NCBI GenBank assembly: GCA_019695035.1
Contig: JAIBAU010000021.1
Location: 1-42,624 of the forward strand
Reading direction: 5' to 3'
From: Caulobacteraceae bacterium
GTDB lineage: Bacteria; Pseudomonadota; Alphaproteobacteria; Caulobacterales; Caulobacteraceae
DNA: 42,624 nucleotides
Below the pieces are notes generated by a model that saw only the letters and a list, made by a program, of their open reading frames with translations, did not search any database and was not told the origin of the DNA. This document shows, one piece after another, positions 1 through 8,319 of the stretch; the stretch's first letter is position 1; every line of letters starts with the position of its first letter. The translations under genes were made by a program, and so were the position numbers.

Positions 1-60
1 ACCAGCAGCATGGCCCGCCGCTGATAGCGCCTGCGCCCTGCCCGCGCCAGCGGGCCGCGC

Positions 61-99
61 GCCCCAAAAGAAAAGCGGCGGGGGTTTCCCCCCGCCGCT
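61..99 (-). terminator. Rho-independent terminator of the TonB receptor gene
   Basis: An 11-bp perfect stem (AGCGGCGGGGG at 74-84 with CCCCCGCCGCT at 89-99) encloses a 4-nt loop. Read on the minus strand it is followed at once by TTTTCTTTT, the classic intrinsic terminator layout. It lies about 27 bp past the TAA stop of the receptor gene. Confidence 0.88.
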
Positions 100-125
100 C
101 GGTAGTCTTGCCGGTTTCCCGGTGC

Positions 126-3125
126 TTAGAAGCGGACCTTCGCGGAGATCGAGAAGGTACGGCCCAGCACGCGGTAGACCTGCGGGTCGGTGTTCGCCTG
201 CGAGAACAGACCAGCGGGGGTCTGGGGCGGCGTTTCGTCGAACAGGTTGCCGATGAAGCCGGTGACCTGGAAGTTGTCCGTGACGTTCCAGCGAGCCGAG
301 ATGTCGATGTAGCTCGCAGCCGGGTCCATCTGGCCGCGGCCGGTGTCGCCACAGTTCGACGGGCCGACGCCGAAGGTCGGGTCACAGATTTCCGGCACGT
401 AGGACCAGCGCGCGAACGCCGTCCAGTCGCCGAGGGTGTAGTAGATCGACAGGGTGGACTTCCAGTCGAACAGGGCGCCGCCGATCGAGGCGGACGTCGT
501 GCCGATGAACTCCGTGCCGTTCACTTCGTAGCTGTCGATCAGCGAGAGCAGCTCGTTGACACGCAGGCGGCCCGGGATGGGCAGGAAGGTGTCTTCGAGG
601 TTGACCGTCCACTCGAACTGGAAGTCCCAGCCGCTGGTCTGGATCTCGCTCAGGTTGCCGATGGTCGTGTTGACCGAGAACACCTGGCCGGTGACCGGAT
701 CGCGAACGATACGGTTACAGGCGGCCGCGGGGTGCGCCGGGTCGAGGTAGCACGAGTTCAGCCAGAACTGGGCGCCGAGGGTGCCGACCGCGTCTTCGAT
801 CTTGATGTCGTAGTAGTCGACGGTGGCGCGGAAGTCGCCGACCGGGAACCAGTCGGGCTGGAACACGGCGCCGATCGTCCAGGTCGAAGCGGTTTCGGGC
901 TTCAGGTTCGGGTTACCGAACGCGAAGGCCTGCACCTGGCTGTTGTTGGCGTTGAAGCCCGGGTAGGCCGCGGCGGGGACGCCCTGAGCGATACAGAACG
1001 CCTGCAGGCCCGGGGTCACGTTCACGACCGACTGACGGCAGGGATCCGTGTAGGACGGGAAGCCCTGGTCGCCGTTCTGGAACAGTTCGATGACCGACGG
1101 AGCGCGGGTGGCTTCGTTGTAGACGCCGCGGAAGCGGAGCCACTCGACCGGAGCCCACTCGCCGCCGATCTTGAAGGTGTCGACGCCGCCGACCGACGAG
1201 TAGTCGGAGTAGCGGTAGCCGCCTTCCAGGCCGAGGTAGTAGAACAGCGGCTGGTCCTTGATGATCGGCACCGAGACTTCCGCGTACAGTTCGGTCACCT
1301 GGATGGCGCCGTTCACGTCCTGCACGGCGTTGAAGCCGAAGATGTTGCCGGTGCGCTGCTCGTTGTCGACCACGTAGGTGATGTCGGTGTCGCGGTATTC
1401 CGCACCGAACACGGCAGCCACCGGGCCGGCCGGCAGTTCGAACAGGTCGCCACGCACGAAGCCCGCGATGCGGGTCTCTTCGACCTGGGTCTCGGAGAAG
1501 GTGTTGACCTTGATGAAGTCCACCATGGCCTGGGTCATGGTGTTCGGGCCGAACAGATCCAGCGGCACGCAGCCCGGGAGGGCGGCGGCGCCGAGCGGAG
1601 CGCCGGCGGCGGTCTGACAGCCGGCGAGGCCCTGGCTGAGCGCCGTGGCGTTCACCGAGTTGATGCCGTTCGAGTCGAAGTGGTTCGAACCGTACGACGC
1701 GGTGGCCGACCAGCTCCAGTTGTCGTTGAAGTCGCCATCCAGGGTGACCAGGCCGTAGAACGAGTTGTTCTCGGAGAAGCCGTTACGGGTGCCGACTTCG
1801 TTGGTGCGGCGGTTCAGCGTGAAGGACGCCAGCGGGTTGGCGCGCGAGCCGAGCGCGATCCACAGGTCCGGAGCGTTCGCCTTGATCAGGGCCTGCATGG
1901 CGGGGGTCAGGGTGACGGTCAGGCTCGTGGCCGGCGTCGGGGCGAGCTGCACTTCGCTGGTCGAGTTGACGAAGTTCAGCAGCACCTTGGCGCGGACGTT
2001 GTCGTTGATGTCGTACGTGACCGTGGTGGTCATGTTGAAGCGTTCGGCCGGGATGATGATGTAGTTGTCCGGCGCGAAGTTGTAGCGCGAGGAACCCGCC
2101 GAACGATCCGGCACGGCGCAGGCGCCGGCCACGTTACGCGGGGTCAGGGCGCCGGCGTCGTTGAACGACAGGTTGCCGCCATTGACCGCGCCGCCCGGGA
2201 TGCCGTCACAGTTGGTGTCGGTGTTGCCGGCCCCAAAGGTGGCGGGCAGCAGGACCGACAGGTTGGTGAACGGGTTGGCGCCGTTGTTGGCGATCCAGCC
2301 CCAGGCCGGGGTGGCCGAGCCGCCCGGGAAGAGGAAGCGACCGGCGGCGACACAGGCGACGCCTTCGGCGGCGGTGTCGGCGATGGTCGTGCGAGCGCCC
2401 GACGAGTCGTAGCAGGCGGCCGCCGAAGTGCGCGACCAGGAGAACTCCGACTGGGAGACGCTCTCGCGGTTGTAGTAGGCGGCGTAGGCGGTGGCGTTAC
2501 CACGGCCGTTGGCGAAGTTGCCGCCGACCAGGGCGTTGACTTCGACTTCCGGAGCCTTGCCGTCGAAGGACGAGCCGTAGGTCGCCGTCATTTCGGCGCC
2601 TTCGTAGTCGTCCTTGAGGATGAAGTTCACGACGCCCGAGATGGCGTCCGAGCCGTAAACGGCCGAGGCGCCGCCGGTGACGACTTCAACGCGATCGATC
2701 AGCGAGGCCGGGATCGTGTTCAGGTCGACAACGCCGGTCGAGGACGACGCCGGAATACGCTCGCCGTTCACCAGCACCAGGGTGCGGTTGGCGCCGAGGC
2801 CGCGCAGGTCGATCGTCGAGAAGTCTTCACCACCCGCGTTGTTCGAGGTGCGGGTGTTGCCCGGAACGATCTGGGGCAGTTCGTTGAGCAGGGTGTCGAC
2901 GGTAAGGGTGGCGGTCAGCTCCAGCTGTTCGGAGCCGACGGTCGTGACCGGCGAGATGGCCTCGAAGTCCTGACGGATGATACGAGAACCGGTGACGACG
3001 ACGCCTTCAACTTCCGTGGCATCCTGGGCGTACGCCGGAGCCGCCTGCAAGGCGAACAACGCCGCGCCGCCGATGATGGTCGACGCCAACAGGCGCTGAC
3101 GTGCGGTCTGGATTTTCAACTTCAT
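126..3125 (-). CDS. TonB-dependent outer-membrane receptor
   Basis: A 999-aa outer-membrane receptor that imports a ligand using energy from TonB-ExbBD. A signal peptide (about residues 1-33, ending APAYAQ) is followed by a TonB-box-like segment (EVEGVVVTGSRI), a plug domain (LLNELPQIVPG, DLRGLGANRTLVLVNGERIP) and a long 22-strand-type beta barrel that ends in the usual aromatic residue (SAKVRF). The N-terminus resembles caulobacterial receptors of the large ligand-diverse group; the substrate cannot be read from sequence. No transporter, sigma/anti-sigma pair or ligand-processing enzyme is adjacent in the window. The Shine-Dalgarno AGGAGG sits only one base before the ATG; a TTG two codons later (3119-3117) would have 7-nt spacing, so the true start may be there. 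It is flanked by a strong terminator and a long upstream region, so it is probably monocistronic. Confidence 0.95.
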   Translation of the reverse strand: MKLKIQTARQRLLASTIIGGAALFALQAAPAYAQDATEVEGVVVTGSRIIRQDFEAISPVTTVGSEQLELTATLTVDTLLNELPQIVPGNTRTSNNAGGEDFSTIDLRGLGANRTLVLVNGERIPASSSTGVVDLNTIPASLIDRVEVVTGGASAVYGSDAISGVVNFILKDDYEGAEMTATYGSSFDGKAPEVEVNALVGGNFANGRGNATAYAAYYNRESVSQSEFSWSRTSAAACYDSSGARTTIADTAAEGVACVAAGRFLFPGGSATPAWGWIANNGANPFTNLSVLLPATFGAGNTDTNCDGIPGGAVNGGNLSFNDAGALTPRNVAGACAVPDRSAGSSRYNFAPDNYIIIPAERFNMTTTVTYDINDNVRAKVLLNFVNSTSEVQLAPTPATSLTVTLTPAMQALIKANAPDLWIALGSRANPLASFTLNRRTNEVGTRNGFSENNSFYGLVTLDGDFNDNWSWSATASYGSNHFDSNGINSVNATALSQGLAGCQTAAGAPLGAAALPGCVPLDLFGPNTMTQAMVDFIKVNTFSETQVEETRIAGFVRGDLFELPAGPVAAVFGAEYRDTDITYVVDNEQRTGNIFGFNAVQDVNGAIQVTELYAEVSVPIIKDQPLFYYLGLEGGYRYSDYSSVGGVDTFKIGGEWAPVEWLRFRGVYNEATRAPSVIELFQNGDQGFPSYTDPCRQSVVNVTPGLQAFCIAQGVPAAAYPGFNANNSQVQAFAFGNPNLKPETASTWTIGAVFQPDWFPVGDFRATVDYYDIKIEDAVGTLGAQFWLNSCYLDPAHPAAACNRIVRDPVTGQVFSVNTTIGNLSEIQTSGWDFQFEWTVNLEDTFLPIPGRLRVNELLSLIDSYEVNGTEFIGTTSASIGGALFDWKSTLSIYYTLGDWTAFARWSYVPEICDPTFGVGPSNCGDTGRGQMDPAASYIDISARWNVTDNFQVTGFIGNLFDETPPQTPAGLFSQANTDPQVYRVLGRTFSISAKVRF

Positions 3126-3606
3126 TCCTCCTGAGCCCGGCTCCCCGAACGGTTCGTCCGAAGACGTCCCCCTCGCCTCGCCACAGCGAATTAGCCCGGA
3201 CGCATTACGCCTCCGGATGCTTGCACGTTATGGAGATGCGAGCGTAACGGTCAACGGATGATGAAACCTGTGTAATTTGTTGGCTGTTCAATGTCGCAAA
3301 TCCGCCACAGCTTCGCCTTGTTGGCGATAAGGCCTTTTTGCACTTGGGTTTGCAGTTTGCGCCGCCCCGGCGCCCCGGACGGCCTGACGTGGCCTCGGGC
3401 CACCCCTGGCGGGGCGCGGCCCGGGATCGGGTGTGTCGGGCGCCTTCTCCCGCAAAAATAGATTTGCGACGCCATTTGCGCCGGTCGCTGATTCGCCGGG
3501 CGGCCCGGCGCCCCGAAATCGGCGCGCCGGCCCACTCCGAGGTTGCGGTCCGGCGGTCGGCCTTATTGAATGCCGCCACCGACAGTCGGGTAACGGGACC
3601 ACGGAC
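3126..3606. other. 481-bp intergenic region between divergent genes
   Basis: No convincing gene is present; open frames here are GC-driven. The part near the receptor holds a candidate minus-strand promoter. The middle has AT-richer stretches (around 3260-3350) and a 7-mer ATTTGCG repeated at 3462-3468 and 3474-3480, 12 bp apart. The exported-protein gene at 3607 has no obvious strong promoter. Confidence 0.5.
3226..3254 (-). promoter_or_regulatory. Candidate sigma-70-type promoter for the TonB receptor
   Basis: On the minus strand TTGACC (3254-3249) is followed after 17 bp by ATAACG (3231-3226). This would give a leader of about 95 nt before the receptor start. Spacing is ideal and the -35 is good, but the -10 is weak, so this is an inference. 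Confidence 0.3.
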
Positions 3607-4164
3607 ATGAAAAGCTTGATCGGCGCGCGCGCGGCCCTCGCGGGCCTGATGATCGCGGGTGTGGCGCTGGGCGCGCCGGCCCTGGCGCAGAACCAGCCCG
3701 GCGGGACGAACGGGCGGGCCGAGGCCCTGAAGAAGCTCTCCCAGTGCCGAAGCATCGCCGACGACCAGGCGCGCCTGGCCTGCTACGACAACGCCGCCCA
3801 GGGCATCGACGAGGCCGAGAACCGGGGCGAACTGGTCGTCGTCGACCGCGGCCAGGTCCGCGAGGCCAAGCGCTCGCTGTTCGGCTTCGACACCTCGGCT
3901 CTGAACTTCTTCGACCGCGGCTCGGGCGAGGCGCGCGTCGAGGTGAACAACGTCACCCTCACCATCGACCGGGCCTACCGGGGCGAAGGCGGCCGCTGGG
4001 TCATGGTCATGACCGACGGCCAGGTCTGGCGCCAGATCGATTCGAGCGGCCCCTACAACCCGCCCCGCCACGGCTCCACCGCCGAGATCCGCAAGGCCTC
4101 GCTCGGCAGCTACTTCCTCAACGTCGACGGCCAGACCGCCATTCGGGCGCGGCGCGAGAAGTAG
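3607..4164 (+). CDS. Exported protein of unknown function with an ARLACYD motif
   Basis: A 185-aa protein with a cleavable signal peptide (MKSLIGARAALAGLMIAGVALGAPALAQ). The mature N-terminus carries the segment QCRSIADDQARLACYDNAA, a two-cysteine motif common at the start of many small proteobacterial exported proteins. The rest looks like a compact beta-rich domain (VEVNNVTLTIDRAYRGEGGRWVMVMTDGQVWRQI), so it is probably periplasmic. The ATG at 3607 is chosen because it begins the signal peptide; the frame is open upstream without a better start. The next gene starts 14 bp downstream on the same strand and has a good ribosome site, so they may be co-transcribed. Function unknown. Confidence 0.8.
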   Translation: MKSLIGARAALAGLMIAGVALGAPALAQNQPGGTNGRAEALKKLSQCRSIADDQARLACYDNAAQGIDEAENRGELVVVDRGQVREAKRSLFGFDTSALNFFDRGSGEARVEVNNVTLTIDRAYRGEGGRWVMVMTDGQVWRQIDSSGPYNPPRHGSTAEIRKASLGSYFLNVDGQTAIRARREK

Positions 4165-4178
4165 GGAAAGGACCGCCC

Positions 4179-4589
4179 ATGCCGAGCCAGTTCCGCAAGG
4201 TGACCGAGAACTTCTGGGTCTCGCCCCAGTTGCTGGAGGAGCATGTGGCCGCCGCCGCCGAGGCCGGCTTCCGCAGCCTCATCAACAACCGGCCGGACGG
4301 CGAGGAGCCCGGGCAGCCCACCGGCGCCCAGGTGGAGCAATGGGCCCGGGCCCACGGCCTCGACTACGCCGCCCTGCCCGTCTCGGGCCAGATGACCCGG
4401 GAGACCGTTGAGGCGATGGGCGATCTGGTGGCCGGATCGAAGAAGCCGTGCCTGGCGTTCTGCCGCTCGGGGATGCGGTCGATCTCGGTGTGGGCCATGG
4501 CCGAGTCGCTGGCCGGGCGGCGGGTCAGGGAAGACCTGCTGGAGCGGGGGACGGCGGCCGGCTACGACCTGTCGCGCATCCCCATCTGA
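4179..4589 (+). CDS. TIGR01244/DUF442 family phosphatase-like protein
   Basis: A 136-aa cytosolic protein of the DUF442 (beta-lactamase-hydrolase-like phosphatase) family. It shows the family landmarks: N-terminal FWVSPQL, LINNRPDGEEPGQP, the segment YAALPVSG, and the active-site loop CRSGMRS, which matches the Cys-x4-Arg-Ser loop typical of this group. In other bacteria the domain is found alone or fused to a metallo-beta-lactamase sulfide dioxygenase (Blh). Here the gene is separate, but another metallo-beta-lactamase gene lies 235 bp downstream. The start follows a ribosome site AGGGAAAGGA. Physiological substrate unknown. Confidence 0.85.
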   Translation: MPSQFRKVTENFWVSPQLLEEHVAAAAEAGFRSLINNRPDGEEPGQPTGAQVEQWARAHGLDYAALPVSGQMTRETVEAMGDLVAGSKKPCLAFCRSGMRSISVWAMAESLAGRRVREDLLERGTAAGYDLSRIPI

Positions 4590-4592
4590 ACC

Positions 4593-4754
4593 TCAGCGCT
4601 CGATGCTGACGATGGCGGCGCCGGGGGCGAAGCCGGGAACCAGTTCGGTGTGGCCGCAGCTGGCGAGCGTGAGCTGGAGCAGCATGAGACACAGGAAGGC
4701 CGCGGACATCCGCTGGAGCCGATTTGATACAAAAAGCGTCGCCGCGACGGCCAT
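4593..4754 (-). CDS. Tiny predicted lipoprotein (53 aa)
   Basis: A 53-aa reading frame with basic residues R12 and R15, a hydrophobic run and a clear lipobox LASC with Cys33, giving a mature lipoprotein of only 21 residues (starting CGHTELVPGF). The ATG at 4754 is preceded by GGGGAG at 6-nt spacing, a convincing ribosome site and the reason for this start; ATG at 4709 is the alternative. It converges on the phosphatase-like gene (3-bp gap) and diverges from the MBL hydrolase gene. Small enough to be missed by automatic callers. Function unknown; it could be an entericidin-like or regulatory lipopeptide, but there is no direct evidence. Confidence 0.5.
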   Translation of the reverse strand: MAVAATLFVSNRLQRMSAAFLCLMLLQLTLASCGHTELVPGFAPGAAIVSIER

Positions 4755-4824
4755 CTGAAACTCCCCGAACTGGTTTACGAGACGTAAACGCAAGCGGCGG
4801 GCCAGCCGTGGAGCGGCGCGGACG

Positions 4825-5715
4825 ATGATCCCCTACGTTCGCCAGTTCGAGTTCGAGTACGGACGCTGCGATCAGGTCTCGCCGCGAATCCGGCGGGTGG
4901 TGGCGCGCAACCCGGGCCCCTTCACCTTCACCGGGACGGGCACCTACATCGTCGGCCGCGGGCGGGACGTCGCGGTCATCGATCCCGGCCCACTCGACGA
5001 GGCCCACCTGGCCGCCCTGCTGGCCGCCGTCGAGGGCGAGCGGGTCAGCCACGTGCTGGTCACCCACACCCACCTCGACCACTCGCCGCTCGCCCGCCGC
5101 TTCGCCCGCGAGACCGGGGCGGTGATCTACGCCGCCCGGCCCCCGGCGGGACTTGAGCACGGCGTCATCCTCGAGGAGGGCGACGACGGCCACTTCCAGC
5201 CCGATGTCGAGATCGGCGACGGGCGCCTGTTCGAGACCGCGGACTGGACGCTGGAGACCCTGGCCACGCCCGGCCACGCCTCCAACCACCTCTGCTTCGC
5301 CCTGCGCGAGGAGAACGCGCTGTTCTCGGGCGACCACGTCATGGGCTGGTCCACCACCGTGGTCAGCCCGCCCGACGGCGACATGGGCGCCTACTACGCC
5401 AGCCTCGACAAGGTCGCGGCCCGGGGATTCGACGTGCTCTGGCCGACCCACGGCGCCCCGGTGACCGAGGTCGCGCCGTTCCTCGCCGCCTACAAGGCCC
5501 ACCGCCTGGAGCGCGAACGGCAGATCCTGGACGGCCTGGCGGCCGGGCGCGACCTGATCTCAGAGATGGTGCCGGTGATCTACGCAGCCGTCGACCGGCG
5601 GCTATGGCCCGCCGCGGCCCACTCCGTGCTGGCGCATCTGATCCACCTGGTCCGCACGGGGGCCGTGGCCACCGAGGGCGAACCCGGTCCGGCCAGCCGC
5701 TACCGCCTGCCTTGA
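4825..5715 (+). CDS. MBL-fold metallohydrolase (LACTB2-like)
   Basis: A 296-aa cytosolic metallo-beta-lactamase-fold hydrolase. The metal site is complete: HTHLDH at residues 81-86, His151 (TPGHASNH), Asp170 (FSGDHVMGW) and His209 (WPTHGAP). The C-terminal helical part (YKAHRLERERQIL and HSVLAHLIHLV) is the winged-helix-like tail typical of the LACTB2/glyoxalase-II-like subgroup, whose members include nucleases and thioester hydrolases. The substrate cannot be assigned. It diverges from the tiny lipoprotein gene and is followed by a gap containing a parS-like site. Confidence 0.9.
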   Translation: MIPYVRQFEFEYGRCDQVSPRIRRVVARNPGPFTFTGTGTYIVGRGRDVAVIDPGPLDEAHLAALLAAVEGERVSHVLVTHTHLDHSPLARRFARETGAVIYAARPPAGLEHGVILEEGDDGHFQPDVEIGDGRLFETADWTLETLATPGHASNHLCFALREENALFSGDHVMGWSTTVVSPPDGDMGAYYASLDKVAARGFDVLWPTHGAPVTEVAPFLAAYKAHRLERERQILDGLAAGRDLISEMVPVIYAAVDRRLWPAAAHSVLAHLIHLVRTGAVATEGEPGPASRYRLP

Positions 5716-5915
5716 TCCGCGCCGGGTCAAGGGCGCTGCGGACCCGCTCCCGCCGGCCGTCCGCAAGATCGGTTCAAGCGACCGCGTTGGGCGCCCATTT
5801 GACCGAAAAAGGGGTTCGATCGGCCGCGAAATCGAGCCAACTCACCAATCTTTTCAGTGAATTTTCAGTAAGTTACGACAAATGCGGTCGTGTTTCACGT
5901 GAAACTTGGGGCGCG
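5716..5915. other. AT-richer convergent gap with parS and tandem 11-bp repeat
   Basis: A 200-bp gap between two converging genes. Bases about 5810-5890 are clearly richer in A/T than their surroundings. It contains a tandem repeat of TTTTCAGT (5851-5858 and 5862-5869, an 11-bp period) and the parS-like palindrome at 5891-5906. No intrinsic terminator is obvious. Confidence 0.6.
5891..5906. promoter_or_regulatory. parS: parS-like ParB-binding site
   Basis: TGTTTCACGTGAAACT matches the bacterial parS consensus TGTTTCACGTGAAACA at 15 of 16 positions, with the inner 14-bp palindrome GTTTCACGTGAAAC perfect. parS is the loading site of ParB-CTP clamps in chromosome segregation and normally lies in the origin-proximal part of the chromosome. 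Here it sits in a convergent gap, 9 bp from the DUF1499 stop codon, where spreading ParB would not cover a promoter. Confidence 0.8.
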
Positions 5916-6665
5916 CTACTGCTCCAGCGCCTTCACGATCCGCGTGACTCTGGCGCAGTTGGCCCCGATGTCGCTCTGGCCCACCCGGCTGACCGAGCGG
6001 ATGTCGACCCGTTCCGGATCGATGCGCGCCACCACGTCATCCTTGAAGCCCCACCAGAACGACGTGTAGGTGCCCTCCACCCGCCAGGGGGCGCGGCCCT
6101 GCACCTCGATACCCGCGGCCTCGAAGGCGGCGGCGACCTGGTCGGCGTTGAGGTGCTTCATCACCGGATGGGCGCCCGGACAGGTCTCGCGGTTGATCTC
6201 GGCGATGCGACGGCCGGCCCAGGGCGGGCCGGCCTTCTCCGGCGCCGTCGGATCGGCCTCCACCGCGTTGGGGCTGCCGGCGCGGGCGTCCATGATGTCG
6301 CGCGAGAAGCTGAGCGGCCTTTCCCAGTCGGTGGCCACGTCATGGATCGGCGGGACCTTGTCGGCCTCGGCCTTGAACCGGGCCAGCAGGCCGAGGCTGA
6401 ACAGGGGCGGCAGCAGGGCGACCAGCGCCCAGACCAGCAGGCGCCGGCGGTCGCGGAAGGCCACGATCAGCGCGATCACGCCGAGCGCGATGCCCACCAT
6501 GGCCAGCGGCGGCGTGATCTTCACCACCAGGGTCCCCAGGGCGAACTTCCAGTCCAGCAGGCCGAACCGGCTGCCCAGAACGGCCGCCAGGGGCAGCAGG
6601 CCGCCGGCCGCGCCGACGAGCGCCGCGATCCGGACGAAGGCGGCGGACTTGGGATGGGCGCTCAT
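5916..6665 (-). CDS. DUF1499 membrane protein
   Basis: A 249-aa inner-membrane protein. Three predicted TM helices (about residues 12-30, 48-68 and 77-95) are followed by a soluble DUF1499 domain whose signature is plain (DIRSVSRVGQSDIGANCARVTRIVKAL). The ATG at 6665 has ribosome site TAGGAG, which overlaps the stop codon of the upstream acyl-CoA synthetase gene, so the two are co-transcribed and probably coupled. The family role is unknown. The C-terminus ends close to the parS-like site. Confidence 0.9.
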   Translation of the reverse strand: MSAHPKSAAFVRIAALVGAAGGLLPLAAVLGSRFGLLDWKFALGTLVVKITPPLAMVGIALGVIALIVAFRDRRRLLVWALVALLPPLFSLGLLARFKAEADKVPPIHDVATDWERPLSFSRDIMDARAGSPNAVEADPTAPEKAGPPWAGRRIAEINRETCPGAHPVMKHLNADQVAAAFEAAGIEVQGRAPWRVEGTYTSFWWGFKDDVVARIDPERVDIRSVSRVGQSDIGANCARVTRIVKALEQ

Positions 6666-6675
6666 GGGCTGGCTC

Positions 6676-8319
6676 CTACGCGGGCTCGGGCGAGGCCGAG
6701 GGCAGACGATAGTCCTTCAGTCGCGCGCGAAGAACCTTCTTGTCGATCTTGCCGGTGGCCCCCAGCGGGATGTCGTCGACGAAGACGACGTCGTCGGGCA
6801 TCCACCACTTGGCGATCTTGCCCTGCAGGAAATCGAGGAAGTCCTGGCGGGTCGCCGTCTCGCCTTCCTTCAGCTTGACGATGAGAATCGGGCGCTCGTC
6901 CCACTTCGGATGGGGCACGCCGATGACCGCGGTCTGCTCGGCCGCCGGGTGACCGAGCGCGATGTTCTCGATGTCGATGGTCGAGATCCATTCGCCGCCC
7001 GACTTGACCACGTCCTTGGCCCGGTCGGTGATCTGCATGTAGCCGATCGGGTCGATGGTGGCGATGTCGCCGGTGTCGAAGAACCCTTGCTTGTCCAGGA
7101 TGTTGCCGCCGGCGCCCTTGAAGTAGCTGCCGGCCACGAAGCTGCCCCTGACCATCAGGTGGCCGAAGGTCTTGCCGTCGTGGGGAAGGATATTGCCCTC
7201 GTCGTCGGTCAGCTTCAGCTCGATGCCGATCGGCGGCCGGCCCTGCTTCAGCCGGTAGGGGACCTGCTGGTCGAAGGGCTGGCTCGAGACTTCCGGCGTC
7301 AGCGAACCCGTCGTTCCCAGCGGTGAGGTCTCGGTCATGCCCCAGGCGTGGAACACGTCCACGCCGTAGTCGTCGTGGAAGGCGCGGATGATGGTCTCGG
7401 GGCAGGCCGCCCCGCCGATGGTGACCCGCTCCAGGTCCGGCAGCTTCAGGCCGTGGCTCTGCAGGTGGGTCAGCAGCATCTGCCAGACGGTAGGCACCGC
7501 CGCCGAGGTGGTCACCCGCTCGGTCGAGAGCAGTTCGTAGATCGACTGGCCGTCCATCTTCGCACCCGGCAGCACCAGCTTGGCCCCGACCGCGGGGGCG
7601 GCGAAGGCCACGCCCCAGGCGTTGGCGTGGAACATGGGCACGACCGGCAGGATGGTGTCGCGCACCGAGGTGGCCAGCACGTCCGCCTGCAGGCCCACCA
7701 GGGTGTGCAGGAAGTTCGAGCGGTGCGAATACATCACCCCCTTGGGGTCGCCCGTGGTTCCCGAGGTGTAGCAGAGGCCGCAGGCCGTCTCCTCGGAGAA
7801 GCCGCCCCACTCGCAGACGTTCGAGCTCTCGGCCACCACCTGCTCGTAGCACTCGGCCCGCGGCAGGGTGGTCTGAGGCATGTTCCAGGCGTCGGTCATG
7901 ACCACGACCCGCTCGACCGTGGGGCACTTGGGCAGGATCTGCTCCAGCACCCCCACGAAGGTCAGGTCGACGAAGATGATGCGGTCCTCGGCGTGGTTGA
8001 TGATCCAGGCGATCTGCTCGGGGAACAGGCGCGGGTTCAGGGTGTGGCACACGGCCCCGATGCCCATGATCCCGTACCAGGCCTCCATGTGCCGCTGGGT
8101 GTTCCAGGCCAGGGTGGCGACGCGGTCGCCCAGCTTGACGCCCCAGCCCTTGAGGGCGCTGGAGACCCGCTTGGCTCGGTCATGGCATTCCGCATAGGTC
8201 CCGCGCACGATGGGCCCCTCGACGGACCGCGTGACGATCTCGCGATGGCCGTGCCAACGCGCGGCGTGATCCAGAATCTTGTCGACCGTCAGCGGCCAGG
8301 ACTGCATCAGTCCGAGCAT
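6676..8319 (-). CDS. Acyl-CoA synthetase (FadD/AlkK-like AMP-binding ligase)
   Basis: A 547-aa adenylate-forming enzyme that activates a fatty acid with ATP and CoA. The AMP-binding P-loop YTSGTTGDPKGV lies at residues 184-195, followed by VPMFHANAWG, HAWGMTETSP, the adenosine-binding FDTGDIATID, the hinge ITDRAKDVVKSGGEWIS and the C-terminal catalytic lysine in GATGKIDKK. Length and the opening MQSWPLTVDKILDHAARWHG fit the medium/long-chain acyl-CoA ligase group. The start has ribosome site AGGGGG at 6-nt spacing. It is transcribed divergently from a TetR regulator, the likely controller, and is followed by the DUF1499 gene. Confidence 0.93.
   Translation of the reverse strand: MLGLMQSWPLTVDKILDHAARWHGHREIVTRSVEGPIVRGTYAECHDRAKRVSSALKGWGVKLGDRVATLAWNTQRHMEAWYGIMGIGAVCHTLNPRLFPEQIAWIINHAEDRIIFVDLTFVGVLEQILPKCPTVERVVVMTDAWNMPQTTLPRAECYEQVVAESSNVCEWGGFSEETACGLCYTSGTTGDPKGVMYSHRSNFLHTLVGLQADVLATSVRDTILPVVPMFHANAWGVAFAAPAVGAKLVLPGAKMDGQSIYELLSTERVTTSAAVPTVWQMLLTHLQSHGLKLPDLERVTIGGAACPETIIRAFHDDYGVDVFHAWGMTETSPLGTTGSLTPEVSSQPFDQQVPYRLKQGRPPIGIELKLTDDEGNILPHDGKTFGHLMVRGSFVAGSYFKGAGGNILDKQGFFDTGDIATIDPIGYMQITDRAKDVVKSGGEWISTIDIENIALGHPAAEQTAVIGVPHPKWDERPILIVKLKEGETATRQDFLDFLQGKIAKWWMPDDVVFVDDIPLGATGKIDKKVLRARLKDYRLPSASPEPA

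Noticed and set aside
1-60. Possible start of another minus-strand gene (ATG at 11-9, reading MLLV)
   Set aside because: Only four codons are visible and no clear ribosome site precedes it.
108-3134. Very long plus-strand open frame (1008 codons) opposite the TonB receptor
   Set aside because: It mirrors the receptor gene codon for codon in a GC-rich genome. The translation is Arg/Gly/Val/Asp-rich without domains, while the minus strand encodes a perfect receptor with a signal peptide.
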